From NCBI RefSeq assembly GCF_040869045.1, contig NC_090323.1:168724083-168788082 (forward strand): 64,000 nt of DNA, given 5' to 3'. A program made the translations under genes and the position numbers. The stretch is from Eurosta solidaginis. Lineage: Eukaryota > Arthropoda > Insecta > Diptera > Tephritidae. Positions 23,967 through 36,362 of this stretch are shown in pieces (positions within the stretch are counted from its first letter, which is position 1; every line of letters begins with the position of its first letter). The notes under the pieces were generated by a model. The model worked only from the letters and a program-made list of their open reading frames with translations. It ran no database searches and was not told where the DNA came from.

Positions 23967-25476
23967 AACAAGTAAGGAAGGTTAAGTTCGGGTGTAACCG
24001 AACATTACATACTCAGTTGAGAGCTATGGTGACAACATAAGGGAAAATAACCATGTAGGAAAATGAACCGAGGGTAATATTGGAATGTGTTTGTATGACA
24101 TGTGTATCAAATGAAAGGTATTAAAGAGTATTTTATGAGGTAGTCGGCCACAGTTCTATAGGTGGACGCCATTTAGGGATATCGCCATAAAGGTGGACCA
24201 GGGGTGACTCTAGAATTTGTTTGTACGATATGGGTATCAAACGAAAGGTGTTAATGCGTATTTTAAAAGGCAGTGGGCCATAGTTCTATAGGTGAACGCC
24301 TTTTCCAGATATCGCCATAAATGTGGACCAGGGGTGGCTAAAGAATGTGTTTGTACGATATGGGTATCAAATTAAAGGTATTAATGAGGGTTTTAAAAGG
24401 GAGTGGTGGTAGTTGTATATGTGAAGGTGTTTTCCAGATATCAAACAAAATGTGGACCAGGGTGACCCAGAACATCATCTGTTGGATACCGCTAATTTAT
24501 TTATATATGTAAAACACGAACAGTGTTCCTGTCAAGATTTCAAGGGTTTTTTATTTCGCTCTGCAGAACTTTTTCATTTTCTTCTACTTAATATGGTAGG
24601 TGTCACACCCGTTTTACAAAGTTTTTTTCTAAAGTTATATTTTGCGTCAATAAACCAATCCAATTACCATGTTTCATCCCTTATTTCATATTTGGTATAA
24701 ATTATGGCATTATTTTCATTTTTCGTAATTTTCGATATCGAAAAAGTGAGCGTGGTCATAGTCGGATTTCGGCCATTTTTTATACCAATACAAAGTGAGT
24801 TCAGATAAGTACATGAACTGAGTTTAGTAAAGATATATCGATGTTTGCTCAGGTTATCGTGTTAACGGCCAAGCGGAAGGACAGGCGGTCGACTGTGTAT
24901 AAAAACTGGGCGTGGCTTCAACCGATTTGGCCCTTTTTCACAGAAAGAAGTTATAGTCCTAGGATCTAAGGATTGTTAAATTTTTGTTCGACTTATGGCA
25001 TTAAATGTATCCTAGACAAATCAAATGAAAAAGGGCGGAGCCACGCCCATTTTTTAATTTTCTTTTATTTCTGTATTTTGTTGCACCATATCATTACTGG
25101 AGTTGAATGTTGACATAATTTACTTATATACTGTAAAGATATTAAATTTTTTGTTAAAATTTTACTTTCCACTTTTTCCGTTTTTCGAAATTTTGGGCGT
25201 GGTTATAGTCCGATATCGTTCATTTTAAACAGCAATCTGAGATGAGTGCTCAGGAACCTACATACCAAATTTCATCAAGATACCTCAAAATTTACTCAAG
25301 TTATCGTGTTAACAGACGGACGGACGGACATGGCTCAAGCAAATTTTTTTTTCGATTCTGATGATTTTGATATATGGAAGTCTATATCTATTTCGATTCC
25401 TTTATACCTGTACAACCAACCGTTATCCAATCAAAGTTAATATACTCTGTGAGCTCTGCTCAACTGAGTATAAAAA
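23967..25476 (+). mobile_element. Dispersed '129-bp module' repeat, copy A
   Basis: It starts AACAAGTAAGGAAGGTTAAG and ends 'ctctgctcaactgagtataaaaa'. The body has about three ~129-base tandem modules (core GGGTATCAAAYGAAAGG, ggtggaccaggggtgac). It continues with segments rich in 'aagtgggcgtggt' and 'ccacgccc', then cggacggacggacatggct. Terminal words ATACTCAGTTGAG (start) and CTCAACTGAGTAT (end) are inverted copies. No protein is encoded. The class is unresolved between MITE-like, Helitron-like and retroposon. Confidence 0.75.
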
Positions 25477-25999
25477 TTGTATCGCTTAACTGATGGAAAC
25501 ATGTTTGCAACGCGTCAGTAAAATTTTTGTTCACTGGAAACTCCAATGTCACATAAAGAGAGAAAAAATTTCGGCTAGGCGGCGTGCGACTTGGAATATT
25601 TGGGAAATTCGTGTGGATTTTGTGAGTAGCATAAACGATCGTTGAGCATAATATAGGAAACATCGACTAAAAGCCATAGAAACAGTAAAGAAAATCCGTG
25701 GTGATTTTTTAGGTAACAGAAAGAAACCCCACTTTCCGAAAGTCGTCTTGAAAGATTTCGTCGCCAATTGAAAATTTATCTATACCGGCTTTTTTAAAAA
25801 GAAACAGAGGTATAACATCAAAATTATCGAGTCAGGGCAAGATTTTCAACTAGCTTTGAATAAAATTATAGAACTCTTTAAGGATTTCTTTCTGAAATGG
25901 AATTTCTAGGATTATTTCCTGAACAATTTACCGAAATTAAAGAGACCATTATTGTAGCTTGTAAGATTTATTATTGATATAAGAGAAAAATTACAAAGT
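25477..25999. other. No gene seen
   Basis: Short open frames on both strands have no recognisable motif. Nothing else was noted. Confidence 0.4.
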
Positions 26000-26112
26000 T
26001 TACAAACGGTTACTAGGACATGTGAGTATTGAACTCGAAATCTCCAAATTCATACTTAATACTAGTGTAAGGGCAGATGCCCTTATCCACTCAGCCCGCT
26101 GCACGCTTTTCA
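26000..26112 (-). mobile_element. tRNA-derived SINE-like head
   Basis: The minus strand contains a pol III box A-like GGGCTGAGTGGATAAGGGC and, about 45 bases on, a box B-like CGAGTTCAATACTC. Spacing and order fit a tRNA-derived promoter. It does not fold into a full tRNA by eye and has no acceptor end, so a SINE or tRNA pseudogene is likelier than a functional tRNA. Confidence 0.5.
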
Positions 26113-26429
26113 ATTGGTCTTAAGTGTTGCCTTTTTGTTGCTAATCTTTTATTCACCATTTAGGTACATACTTATTCTATATGGTTTTAATCTTAATTGT
26201 GTGGAATTGTTATAGGCGGTCCAAGGGCTTAGTAACATTTGGTTTATATCATTGTTTTATAAGCAGTACTTCCGCTGTTCACTATTATATCAATATTTCT
26301 ATCTGTATTTAATTAGCGAGACATGCTCACATTGCTTCATACAACTGTTTTTCTTATTGATATTAGAGAAAAATTTGAAAAATATGATATATTTAATTGA
26401 AGATCTTTTCGGAATGATAACGTACTATT

Positions 26430-26800
26430 TTCATAAAAGTTCGGAATCTTCTTGGGATGACTTTGATACACATTACGAAATATGATCTTGTCGACTTCAG
26501 GAACTTTTCGCAATTATTTCGGAATCGCTGTGGAATTATTCCCGCCTATTACGAGTTTATTTAGAGATTAGATCGGAATTACTTCGGAACTACTTTAGGA
26601 AGTTGGTGTTATTTCGAAATTTGTTGAAGATTATTTAGGGTTATTTCGGGCCCATTTCAGGACTACATCCGTAATTTCCCGATTGATTTCGGGACCATTT
26701 TTCAATGTTGAATACCATTTCAGGTTTATTTTGAAATTTTTTCGGAATATTTAAAACTATTTCAGTACGATTTTTGGACTATTTCAGATATTATTAATTA
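26430..26800 (+). repeat. Eroded relic of the TTCGGGA-type 11-bp repeat
   Basis: The motifs atttcgg, tttcggga and ctatttc recur every 10-12 bases (tatttcggaatc, cttcggaacta, gttatttcgggccc, gatttcgggacca, ttttcggaata). This resembles the subrepeat of the 12.7-18.0 kb array, but the 89-bp order is lost. Confidence 0.5.
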
Positions 26801-27274
26801 TTGATAAGAAGAGAAATTAATGGTTTATTAACGATTCATCGGTTTGTTTTCCGATTTCTTCGGACTGCTAGCAATAAAGACCGAGATTTTCATGGTGTTG
26901 ATGAGTTGTCGGGCTGTTATCTATAATTATCTGTTTTGTACTAACTGGATATCGGGTTTGGTTGTTATAGGCAAAAAACAAACAGATGTCAAAGAGGGAG
27001 AGAGTGGGGAAAAAGGAGAAGTCAGAGAGGATTGCGATGAAAAACGACAGGCCGAGGAAAAGGAAGATACCTCATAATAGTGAGGCGTAGAAAAAAGTAG
27101 AGAAGTTGGCGAAAAACAACCAAGAAGAAGGAGTAGGAGAGGATGTGAAAGAGTGGAGGAAGTAAAAGATGAGAAGGATCATATATGTATATTTTCTGTT
27201 GTTCTACAATAACATTGCCAAAAATAAGAAAATAATATGTTTGAATTTAAGAGAGTATTAAATAGGTAAGGCTT

Positions 27275-27470
27275 CCCGTTGAAATAGAAAGAGGACTTCT
27301 CCCACCATACCCGTAGGCGAACAAATAGGGCCTGTTCGACAGTACCCGTAGATGTATAAAGAGAACGTGTTGAACAGTACGCATACATGTATAAAGGAGG
27401 GTAGAAAAGAATACGTCTGACAGTACCCGTAGGGCTGTAAAGAGGAGCCGTACACATTCAGGCATAATTT
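27275..27470 (-). repeat. Minisatellite, core ACAGTACCCGTA, copy 2
   Basis: Units around 'gacagtacccgtag...gtataaagag' appear four times in diverged form and close with 'ttcaggcata', as at 10408-10640. Frames reading SPTG/YGYCRT on the minus strand reflect the repeat. Confidence 0.6.
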
Positions 27471-27478
27471 AATAATAA

Positions 27479-29426
27479 AACAAGTAAGGAAGGTTAAGTT
27501 CGGGTGTAACCGAACATTACATACTCAGTTGAGAGCTATGGTGACAACATAAGGGAAAATAACCATGTAGGAAAATGAACCGAGGGAAACCCTGGAATGT
27601 GTTTGTATGACATGTGTATCAAATGAAAGGCATTAAAGAGTATTTTATGAAGGAGTGGGCCATAGTTCTATAGGTGGACGCCATTTAGGGATATAGCCAT
27701 AAAGGTGGACCAGGGGTGACTCTAGAATACGTTTGTACAATATGAGTATCAAACGAAAGGTGTTAATGAGTATTTTAAAAGGGAGTGGGCCTTAGTTCTA
27801 GAGGTGGACGCCTTTTCGAGGTATCGCAATAAAAGTGGACCAGGGGTGACTCTAGACTTTGTTTGTACGATATGGGTATCAAATGAAAGTCGTTAATGAG
27901 TATTTTAAAAGGGCATGGGGCTTAGTTCTATAGGTGGACGCCTTTTCGAGATATCGCCATAAAGGTGGACAAGGGGTGACTCTAGAATGTGTTTGTACGA
28001 TATGGGTATCAAATTAAATGTATTAATGAGAGTTTTAAAAGGGAGTGGTGGTAGTTGTATATGTGAAGGCGTTTTCAAGATATCGACCAAAATGTGGACA
28101 AGGTGACCCAGAACATCATCTGTTGGATACCGCTAATTTATTTATATATGTAATACCTGCAAAGATTTCAAGGGTTTTTTATTTCGCCCTGCAGAACTTT
28201 TTCATTTTCTTCTACTTAATATGGTAGGTGTCACAACCATTTCAAAAAGTTTTTTTCCAAAGTTATATTTCGCGTCAATAAACCAATCCAATTACCATGT
28301 TTCATCCCTTTTTTCGTATTTGGTATAGAATTATGGCATTTTTTTCATTTTTCGTAATTTTCGATATCGCAAAAGTGGGTGTGGTCATTGTCGGATTTCG
28401 TTCATTTTTTATACCAAGATAAAGTGCGTTCAGATAAGTACGTGAACTAAGTTCAGTAAAGATATGTCGATTTTTGCTGTAGTTATCATGTTAACGGCCA
28501 TGCGGAAGGACAGACGGACGACTGTGTATAAAAACTGGGCGTGGCATCAAGGGATTTCGCCCATTTTCACACAAAACAGTTAACGTGATAAATCTATGCC
28601 CCTACCAAATTTCAAAAGGATTGGTAAATTTTTGTTCGACTTATGGCATTAAAAGTATCCTAGACAAATTAAATGAAAAAGGGCGGAGCCACGCCCATTT
28701 CGAAATTTTCTTTATTTTTGTATTTTGTTGCACCATATCATTACTGGGGTTGGATGTTGAGATAATTTACTTATATACTGTAATGATATTACCTTTTTTT
28801 TTAATATGACTTAAAAATTTTTTTTTTTTAAAGTGGGCGTGGTCGATATTCGATTTTGGTAATTTTTATTAAGCATACATATAGTAATAGGAGTAACGTT
28901 CATGCTAAATTTCATCATGATATCTTAAACGGCTGCTAAATTACAGCTTGCAAAAATTTTAAATTACCTTCTTTTAAAAGTGGGCGGTGCCACGCTCATT
29001 GTCCAAAATTTTACTAATTTTCAATTCTGCGTCATAAGTTCAACTCACTTACCAAATTTCATCGCTTTATCTGTCTTTGGTAATGAATTATTATACTTTT
29101 TCGGTTTTTCGAAATTTTCGATATCGAAAAAGTGGGCGTGGTTATAGTCCGATATCGTTCATTTTTAACAGCGATCTGAGATGAGTGCTCAGGAACCTAC
29201 ATACCAAATTTCATCAAGATACCTCAAAATTTACTCAAGTTATCGTGTTAACGGACGGACGGACGGACGGACGGACGGACATGGCTCAATCAAATTTTTT
29301 TTTTCGATCCAGATGATTTTGATATATGGAAGTCTATATCTATCTCGATTCCTTTATACCTGTACAACCAACCGTTATCCAATCAAAGTTAATATACTCT
29401 GTGAGCTCTGCTCAACTGATTATAAC
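27479..29426 (+). mobile_element. Dispersed '129-bp module' repeat, copy B
   Basis: A full-length copy with the same start (AACAAGTAAGGAAGG) and end (ctctgctcaactgattata) as copy A. It has four modules (27600-28110) and a longer middle with two extra 'aagtgggcg...ccacgccc' segments. A (GGAC)n run lies at about 29251-29280 next to the end block. Confidence 0.75.
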
Positions 29427-30578
29427 AATTGGTTACTCCATTGGATAAAAGCTCAGTCAAACGGGATCACTCCAGCTCATATAAAGATATGAAAACTGTA
29501 TATTTTCGCATACACTTATCGCATTTTTTGAAGGGAGTCAATAAAAAAAAAGTATGCCATATTCCTTGGTTAGAAAAAAATGTTGCAGGAAGAAGTTTCA
29601 TTATAAAAAGGAGACACATAAACCACTTTCAACAACTTAGCATTTTATTCCTCTGGGTTATGATATGAATATTTTGTTGTATGTTATGTAAGTATAGCCG
29701 TCCATAATTTCACGATATATTAATTTGGTGATGTCCAGCACACACAAAGTTGTTGTGAATTAAATATAAAGAGCTGCCATATTTGGCTAAACACTCAAGA
29801 CATTATGTCTAGCACAAACATTTGTACGAATATATGTAGGTTTAGGCAATAAAATCGTTTAAAAAGTCATGTTCACAATTGAAGAAGTGAATTACCTACG
29901 CGCTGGGAAAATAATCACAGCAACACGTTCGTACCAACCACGAAAACTAATTAACGTTTTCTAATGACTGACAAAACGGAGACACCTGTGCGTGGTTGCA
30001 GAAGCACATGCGCCAAGCTCTCAACTAACCCATGTATGCATGTGTTTGTATGTTTACAGTACATACAATTGCCCACATTTGAACATACTTAAGTAGATTA
30101 AATTACTTGTAAAAAAATTGCACCAGCAGTTAGACGCCATTTATTTGTTAGGCACGCGCTTGTCGTTTGGTTTGTCGATTTTTGGCACTCGCACCTTCCG
30201 TGGCCAAAGTCGTCCATTCATTCACCCGTTAAGGCGTTAGACAATGAGTACAACAAACGTCCACATATGGCACCGCGGTAATTAAAACATTTAATATTTT
30301 TAAGTATTTATTATTATTGTGCATTACTTGTGGCTCAGTTGTTGCGCTAATCACTTAATAAAGCCATTTTGATAACCGAATATGGTTGGCAGGGGTGGGA
30401 TGTGTGTTGATTTGATGTAGACACATTTTTTGTGGTTTTCTCACGAGCTGAATTAACGCACAAGGCTTTCTTTGGTAAAAGATATGTTGATGACCCTTTA
30501 GATTAGGCTATTGTTCGGACAATTCTAATTCCTCTGAAAGAAGTTTAGTTGTTGTCTGGTACCCATGAGTGCGAGTGT
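29427..30578. other. Possibly unique DNA, no gene seen
   Basis: No coding region was supported. Composition between about 29690 and 30570 is less repetitive than the surroundings and may be single copy. Confidence 0.4.
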
Positions 30579-31996
30579 TTTTATACTCAGCTGAGCAGAG
30601 CTCACAGAGTATATTAACTTTGTTCGCATAACGGTAATACGTAACGGCATAAACTAATCGAGATAGATATAGACTCTATATATCAAAATGATCTGGGTAA
30701 AAAAGGAAATTCATTTAGCCATGTCCGTCCGTCTGTAAGCACGATAACTTGAGTAAATTTTGAGGTATCTTGATGAAATTTGGAATGTAGGTTTCTGGGC
30801 GCTCATCTCAGATCGCTATTTAAAATGAACGAAATCGGACTACAACCACGCCCACTTTTTCGATATCGAAAATTTCGAAAAAGAGAAAGAGTGCGATAAT
30901 TCATTACCAAAGATGGATAAAGCGATGAAACTTGGTAGGTGCGTTGACATTATGACGTAAAATTGAAAATTAGTAAAATTTTGGACAACGGACGTGGTAC
31001 CGCCCACTTTTAAAAGAAGGTAATTTAAAAGTTTTGCAAGCTGTAATTTGGCAGTCGTTGAAGATATCATAATGAAATTTGGTAGGCACGTTACTCCTAT
31101 TACTATATGTGTTCTAAATAAAAATTAGTGAAATCGGATGACGAACACGCCCACTTTTAAAAAAAAATTTTTTTAAATCTAATTTTAACAAAAAATTTAA
31201 TACCTTTACAGTATAAAAGTAAATTACATATGTCAAGTAATGATATGGTGCAACAAAATACAAAGATAAAAGAAAATTTCAAAATGGGCGTAACTCCGCC
31301 CTTTTCCATTTAATTCATCTAGAATACTTTTAATGCCATAAGTCGAACAAAAATTTACCAATCCTTGTGAAATTTGGTAGGGACATAGATTCAATGACGA
31401 TAACTATTTTCTGTGAAAATGGGCGAAATCGGTTGAAGCCACGCCCATTTTTTATACACAGTCGCCCGTATGTCCTTCCGCTCGGCCGTTAACACGATAA
31501 CTTGCACAAAAAACGATATATCTTAATTAAACTTAGTTCCCGTACTTATCTGAAGTCACTTTATCTTGGTATAAAATATGGCCGAAATGCGACTATGACC
31601 ACGCCCACTTCTCCGATATCGAAAATTACAAAAAATGAAAAAAATGCCATAATTCTATACCAAATACGAAAAAAGGGATGAAATATGGTATGATAAAACT
31701 GGGCGTGGCTTCAACCGATTTCGCCCTTTTTCACAGAAAACAGTTATCGTCCCAGAATCTAAGCCTCTACCAAATTTCACAAGGATTGGTACATTTTTGT
31801 TCGACTTATGGCATTAAAAGTATCCTAGACAAATTAGACGGACGGACTATGGCTCAATCGAATTTTTTTTCGATACTGATGATTTTGATATATGGAAGTC
31901 TATGTCTATCTCGATTCCTTTATACCTGTACAACCAACCGTTATCCAATCAAAGTTAATATACTCTGTGAGCTCTGCTCATGTGAGTATAAAAATA
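30579..31996. mobile_element. Palindromic copy C of the '129-bp module' family
   Basis: From 30579 the family's end block runs on the minus strand (tttatactcagctgagcagag...). At about 31690 the sequence reverses, and the same end block appears on the plus strand to 31996 (...gagctctgctcatgtgagtataaaaa). The outer arms are inverted copies over at least 140 bases. The tandem modules are absent. It could be a foldback derivative or two head-to-head insertions. Confidence 0.7.
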
Positions 31997-33504
31997 TGAA
32001 AAATGTCCCTCTCTGAAAAAAATTAAAAAAAAAAAAATTGTTTAATAAAATTTGTCTAAAAAATTTGTTTATATTTATATTCGAAAAGAACGGAAAAAAT
32101 ACTTTAGAAACTATTTTATTCATTTCTTAAGTGAAATTAACACTACCATATAGCACAGAAATTTCACAAAATTTGATTCAAATCGAAGATATGAAGCTAT
32201 TTAAGTGGAACGGTTGATATACTTTACCCCATATATCCATTATACCTTATTCCAGGTTCATGTGCATCTATAAGATCGTGATTTTCATACTTTTTACTTT
32301 GCGCTGGACTTGGAGGTCGACACTGTTGACCTCTTCCAATGAAAGAGATAGCCAAGCTGCGTTAAAGACTTTGATTTGGGTAAATGAACCAGAAATGTGA
32401 GGACAATTTTAGAGGGACCTAACATTTACAGGCTGTGTAATGTCCTCAGCAAACTATCCTATCACCTAAATTGAGAAAAAGAGGTTACCGTGACAAGGAA
32501 AGGGAACACCAAGCCCTTCAACCCTACCAAGAGTGATCGAAAACAGGAAAGTAAAAAGCGTAGCCAAGGTTGGGAAGAGTCTTTACCGACAATTATTGTC
32601 ACTTCGATCCGGTTCGAGGCTTCTTTTGATTCTCTGAAATGGATGTTTTTTCTTCATTTAGTAAATTCAGCATCTAAAATCTTACGTTTCTCGATAGAGC
32701 TCCGTGCGTAAATGTGGCCATATGTAGCAGCTTACGTCGTAAAACGATACACAAAGCGACTTGACCGTCTTCTTATTATTGCAGATGAGCCACATTGCTG
32801 ATTCCCAGCGAGCTGAGGTGTTTAGAATATAACCTTGGTAGGCAGGCCTGCCGCAAAAGGCGGCAAAATTTCACAGACTCCAAGATTTGAGGGGTCAAGA
32901 AAATTGTTTTCGAGATCGAACTCGTATTCGTTCCCATATCCGCAGCAGTTCCCCAACCTTCAAAGAATATTTTTTCGACTACAACAACGACAAAACTATA
33001 GACGTTTTGATCGACAGAGGAAGTAGATCGCTGCCCATGATATGAGCACTCTGCTATATCCAATATCGTCTCAGACCATTAGTGAGATTAGTCTTTGACT
33101 TTATCATGTAACCGAGCTATATTAGGTAATGTTTTACTCATTGTTTTACACCAATTAAGACCTCGCAGGATCCCTGAGTCCCGCAAAAACCACTTAAGCG
33201 CTTTGGGTCAGGCTAAGTACAGGGTAAGCCTGCTTAGAAGGGCAACAGCGAGAGCATGAAACGAGCGTTATAGCTGCACTAAGAGGAAAAAAAGACTACT
33301 ATATATAAGAAATAAACTTCAGACCGAACGGTTTAAGTTAAAGGAGTTTCAAATACTGGCCGATAGGAATAACCAAAACCGCACCCCGCTGAATCAGCCT
33401 GATTATTATTATTTGTAAGCCCTTATCTGGAGCTTAAAGTAGACGACCTGATTCTCTCTCATCAGTGCGGCTTCAGTTCTGGTGAATTGACCGATCCTTT
33501 GATT
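31997..33504. other. No gene supported
   Basis: Mixed sequence with a poly-A run near 32020-32040. A few residues near 33430-33500 are vaguely LINE RT-like, but not enough to call. Confidence 0.4.
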
Positions 33505-33842
33505 TTACTATACGCCAAAACCTAAGGAAAATCACGAAGCAAAGAAGTTGGATGTCGAGGAGCTGTGTAGTGCAACCCTTCCAAGGGGTTTTTTAGCGCA
33601 ATAGATGGCTTCATCAACCCGATAGCAGAGCTGATGAGGCTCTGGTGGCCACGAAATCCTCACGGTAGGAGGGAGTTTAATGTCCAGGGAGTCTTACGTA
33701 ATCATACCAAATGGGATGGTCGGCTTGGTATCTTATTTGTGCTAATTTCCGGAACGTACGTGATCAGTATTTCACAAAAGACCATCAACATCGCTAAAAC
33801 TTCCCTAAACCATCACGGAGTCTAGTTAACGCTACAAGAAGA
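33505..33842 (+). mobile_element. LINE 3' end with CAA-type tail, copy 2
   Basis: Diverged from copies 1, 3 and 4 but collinear: 'ctgtgtagYgcaaccctt', 'gaggctctgg', 'atcataccaaat', 'gaccatcaacatcg', then 'aacgctacaagaagagg' as a decayed tail. Confidence 0.6.
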
Positions 33843-33965
33843 GGAATAATTAAAAGAAGCAGAAATGTGATCTGAAGGATGCTACGTCTAAATTTGAGTT
33901 CTCGTCACAGCTAATGCAATTTCACCAAACGACATTGTGTAACACGATCAGCTCTTTAAAGAGCT

Positions 33966-35015
33966 TCAAAAAATATGTGTCTGGCTAACAAGGGCTTCTT
34001 TACTGCTACCTGCAGAGTAGGTTATGTTGTTGTTGTTATTGTTGTAGCAATGCTCGCCCCACCTAATAGCCGCGACCGATCGCAAATTGTCATCAATATC
34101 CTCTAACGGGAGTCCAAGGAAACTTTCCGTTTCAACAGGGGTGGACCATAAGGAAAGGGGTGTTAGAGGCGTTGGTTCCACATTACAATTGAAGAGATAG
34201 TTGGTGTCATGTGGGGACACATTGCAAGCGGGGCATACATTTTGTATGTCGGGGTTGATTCTGGATAGGTAAGAGTTTAACCTGTTACAGTATCTAGAAC
34301 GAAGTTGAGCAAGAGTGACACGCGTTTCCCTGGGGAGTATGCGTTCCTCTTCCGCAAGTTTTGGATAATTTTCGTTAAGTACTGGATTCACCGGGCAATT
34401 CCCGGCATAAAGGTCCGACGCCTGTTTATGGAGTTCACCAAGGACCTGCTTGTGTTTTTTCACTTCATACGGCTGGGTTCTCAGGTGCCATATTTCCTCA
34501 AAATGCTTACGGAGATGACTCCTTAAGCCCCTAGGCAATGCTGGTTCATCAATCAGATGTCTGTTGGGATGCCCAGGTTTCTGGGTATTCAACAGGAACT
34601 GTTTGGTCAGCATCTCATTTCTCTCCCTGATGTGGAGTATTCTCGCCTCATTATGCAGATGGTTTTCTGGGGACATAAGAAGACAGCCCGTGGCGATTCT
34701 GAGAGCAGTATTTTGGGAGGCCTGTAGTTTCTTCCAGTGGGTGATTTTTAGGCTTGGCGACCATATGGGTGACGCGTAGCACGTAATCGGCTGGCTAATT
34801 GCTTTGTATGTAGTCATGAGCGTTTCTTTATCTTTTCCCCAAGTACGGCCAGCGAGGGATTTGAGGACTTTGTTACGGCTCTGAATTCTCGGAACAATTG
34901 CGGCTGCGTGCTCACCAAAATGTAGATCCTGATCAAACGTCACACCCAAGATTTTGGGGTGTCGGACAGTCGGTAGCGTAGTGCCATCGACGTGGATGTT
35001 CAAAATGGTCGACAT
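33966..35015 (-). pseudogene. LINE polyprotein, C-terminal part
   Basis: In frame with the RT after one TGA. It has the thumb-type block LPTVRHPKILGVTFDQDLHF, a helical linker, then the terminal Cys-His block NVCPACNVSPHDTNYLFNC and PLSLWSTPVETESFLGLPL. Translation ends in a run of Asn from the (CAA)n tail, so the true C-terminus lies near 34045 and the rest is read-through into flank. Relics of the same block occur at 42705-42811 and 43374-43470. Confidence 0.82.
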
Positions 35016-35075
35016 TTGGGGCGTCCATGTTGTAAATAAGGTCGCGGAAGATTTAGTCGGTGATAATGCCAGGTT

Positions 35076-36362
35076 TCACGAGGCGAAAAAACTGGAGAGA
35101 TCAGGGAGGTAGCCGTTTATTTTATTGCATAGCGCATCGATCTTTGGGCCTGGGCCTGTGGCCATTATTGTGCAGTCATCGGCGTAGGAAACGATTGTGA
35201 CTCCTTCCGGTGGTGAAGGTAGCTTAGATATGTAGAAATTAAACAAAAGTGGGGATAGGACACCACCCTGTGGCACCCCCTGTTTAATTCTCCTTGGTTT
35301 TGATGTTTCGTTTCTAAATTGCACCGATGCCTGCCGACCACCCAAATAATTTGCGGTCCACCTTTTAAGACATGGGGGAAGGTTAGACCCTTCCAGGTCC
35401 TGCAGTAACGAGCCATGGTTGACCGTATCAAAAGCTTTTGATAGGTCTAGCGCTACGAGTACTGTTCTATGGTGGGGGTATTGATTTAAACCGCAATTTA
35501 TCTGGGTGCTAATGGCATTCAGTGCGGTGGTAGTGCTATGGAGTTTTCTGAAGCCATGCTGATGAGGGGCTAGCTGAAAATTTGCTTCGAAATAAGGGAG
35601 CAAAATGGCTTCAAGCGTCTTTGCCACTGGCGATAGGAGAGATATCGGACGATACGACTCACCTATGTTAGCTGGTTTCCCAGGCTTTAGTAGCGGGACC
35701 ACCTTGGCCATTTTCCATTTCTCAGGTATGACAAAGGTGGAAAGAGACAGATTGAAGACATGCGCTAAATATTTGAACCCCTCTTTCCCTAGGTTTTTAA
35801 GCATCGGCATGGCTATTCCGTCTGGGCCCACTGCTTTGGATGGTTTAGCACGACCAATAGCGTCCTCAACCTCTTTAGCGGTGATGGTGATTGGTGACGC
35901 GCTGAATTTGTGTTTATGTGCGCGTCTATTGGCTCTCCGTCTATCTTTGTCGACCGTAGGATGCATTATATATTGTCGGCAGAAAGCGCTCGCGCATTTT
36001 TTCGCGTCCGACAGCACTTTATCGCCAAAGACGATGGAAACTTTGTCTTTGTGCTTAGTCGGATTCGATAGGGACTTTACGGTGGACCAAAGTTTACCCA
36101 CACCGGTAGAGAGGTTACAACCTCTTAGGTGCTCCTCCCATTTCGCCCGCTTGTGTTCATCTACAAGCAATCTGATGCGTTGGTTTATATCCCTTATTTG
36201 GGGGTCGCCTGGGTCAAGCTGTCTTATAAGGTCACGTTCTCTTGCTAAGTTTGCGGCCTCCGCCGGGAAGTGGGCCGGATTTCGGTATTCTCCCGGCGGG
36301 AATGAAATGTGCCGAGGCGGATTTAATGACCTTATGGAAGGCACGCTCCCCTTGGCGGGCAT
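35076..36362 (-). pseudogene. LINE polyprotein, reverse transcriptase part
   Basis: This holds the reverse transcriptase of the Jockey-like LINE: the fingers (KPSKAVGPDGIAMPMLK, YRPISLLSPVAKTLE), motif A ALDLSKAFDTVNH, motif B QGVPQGGVLSPLLFNFY and motif C SYADDCTIM, with both catalytic Asp pairs kept. It overlaps the endonuclease frame at its front because of the frameshift near 36285. It stops at a TGA (35078-35076), probably from a CGA codon. The frame then continues in register into 35015-33966. Confidence 0.88.

Noticed and set aside
25300..29280. (GGAC)n runs as regulatory sites
   Set aside because: They are a fixed part of the dispersed repeat family near its 3' end.
33400..33500. LSHQCGF-like residues as an RTE reverse transcriptase
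   Set aside because: Only a handful of residues match, with no neighbouring motifs.
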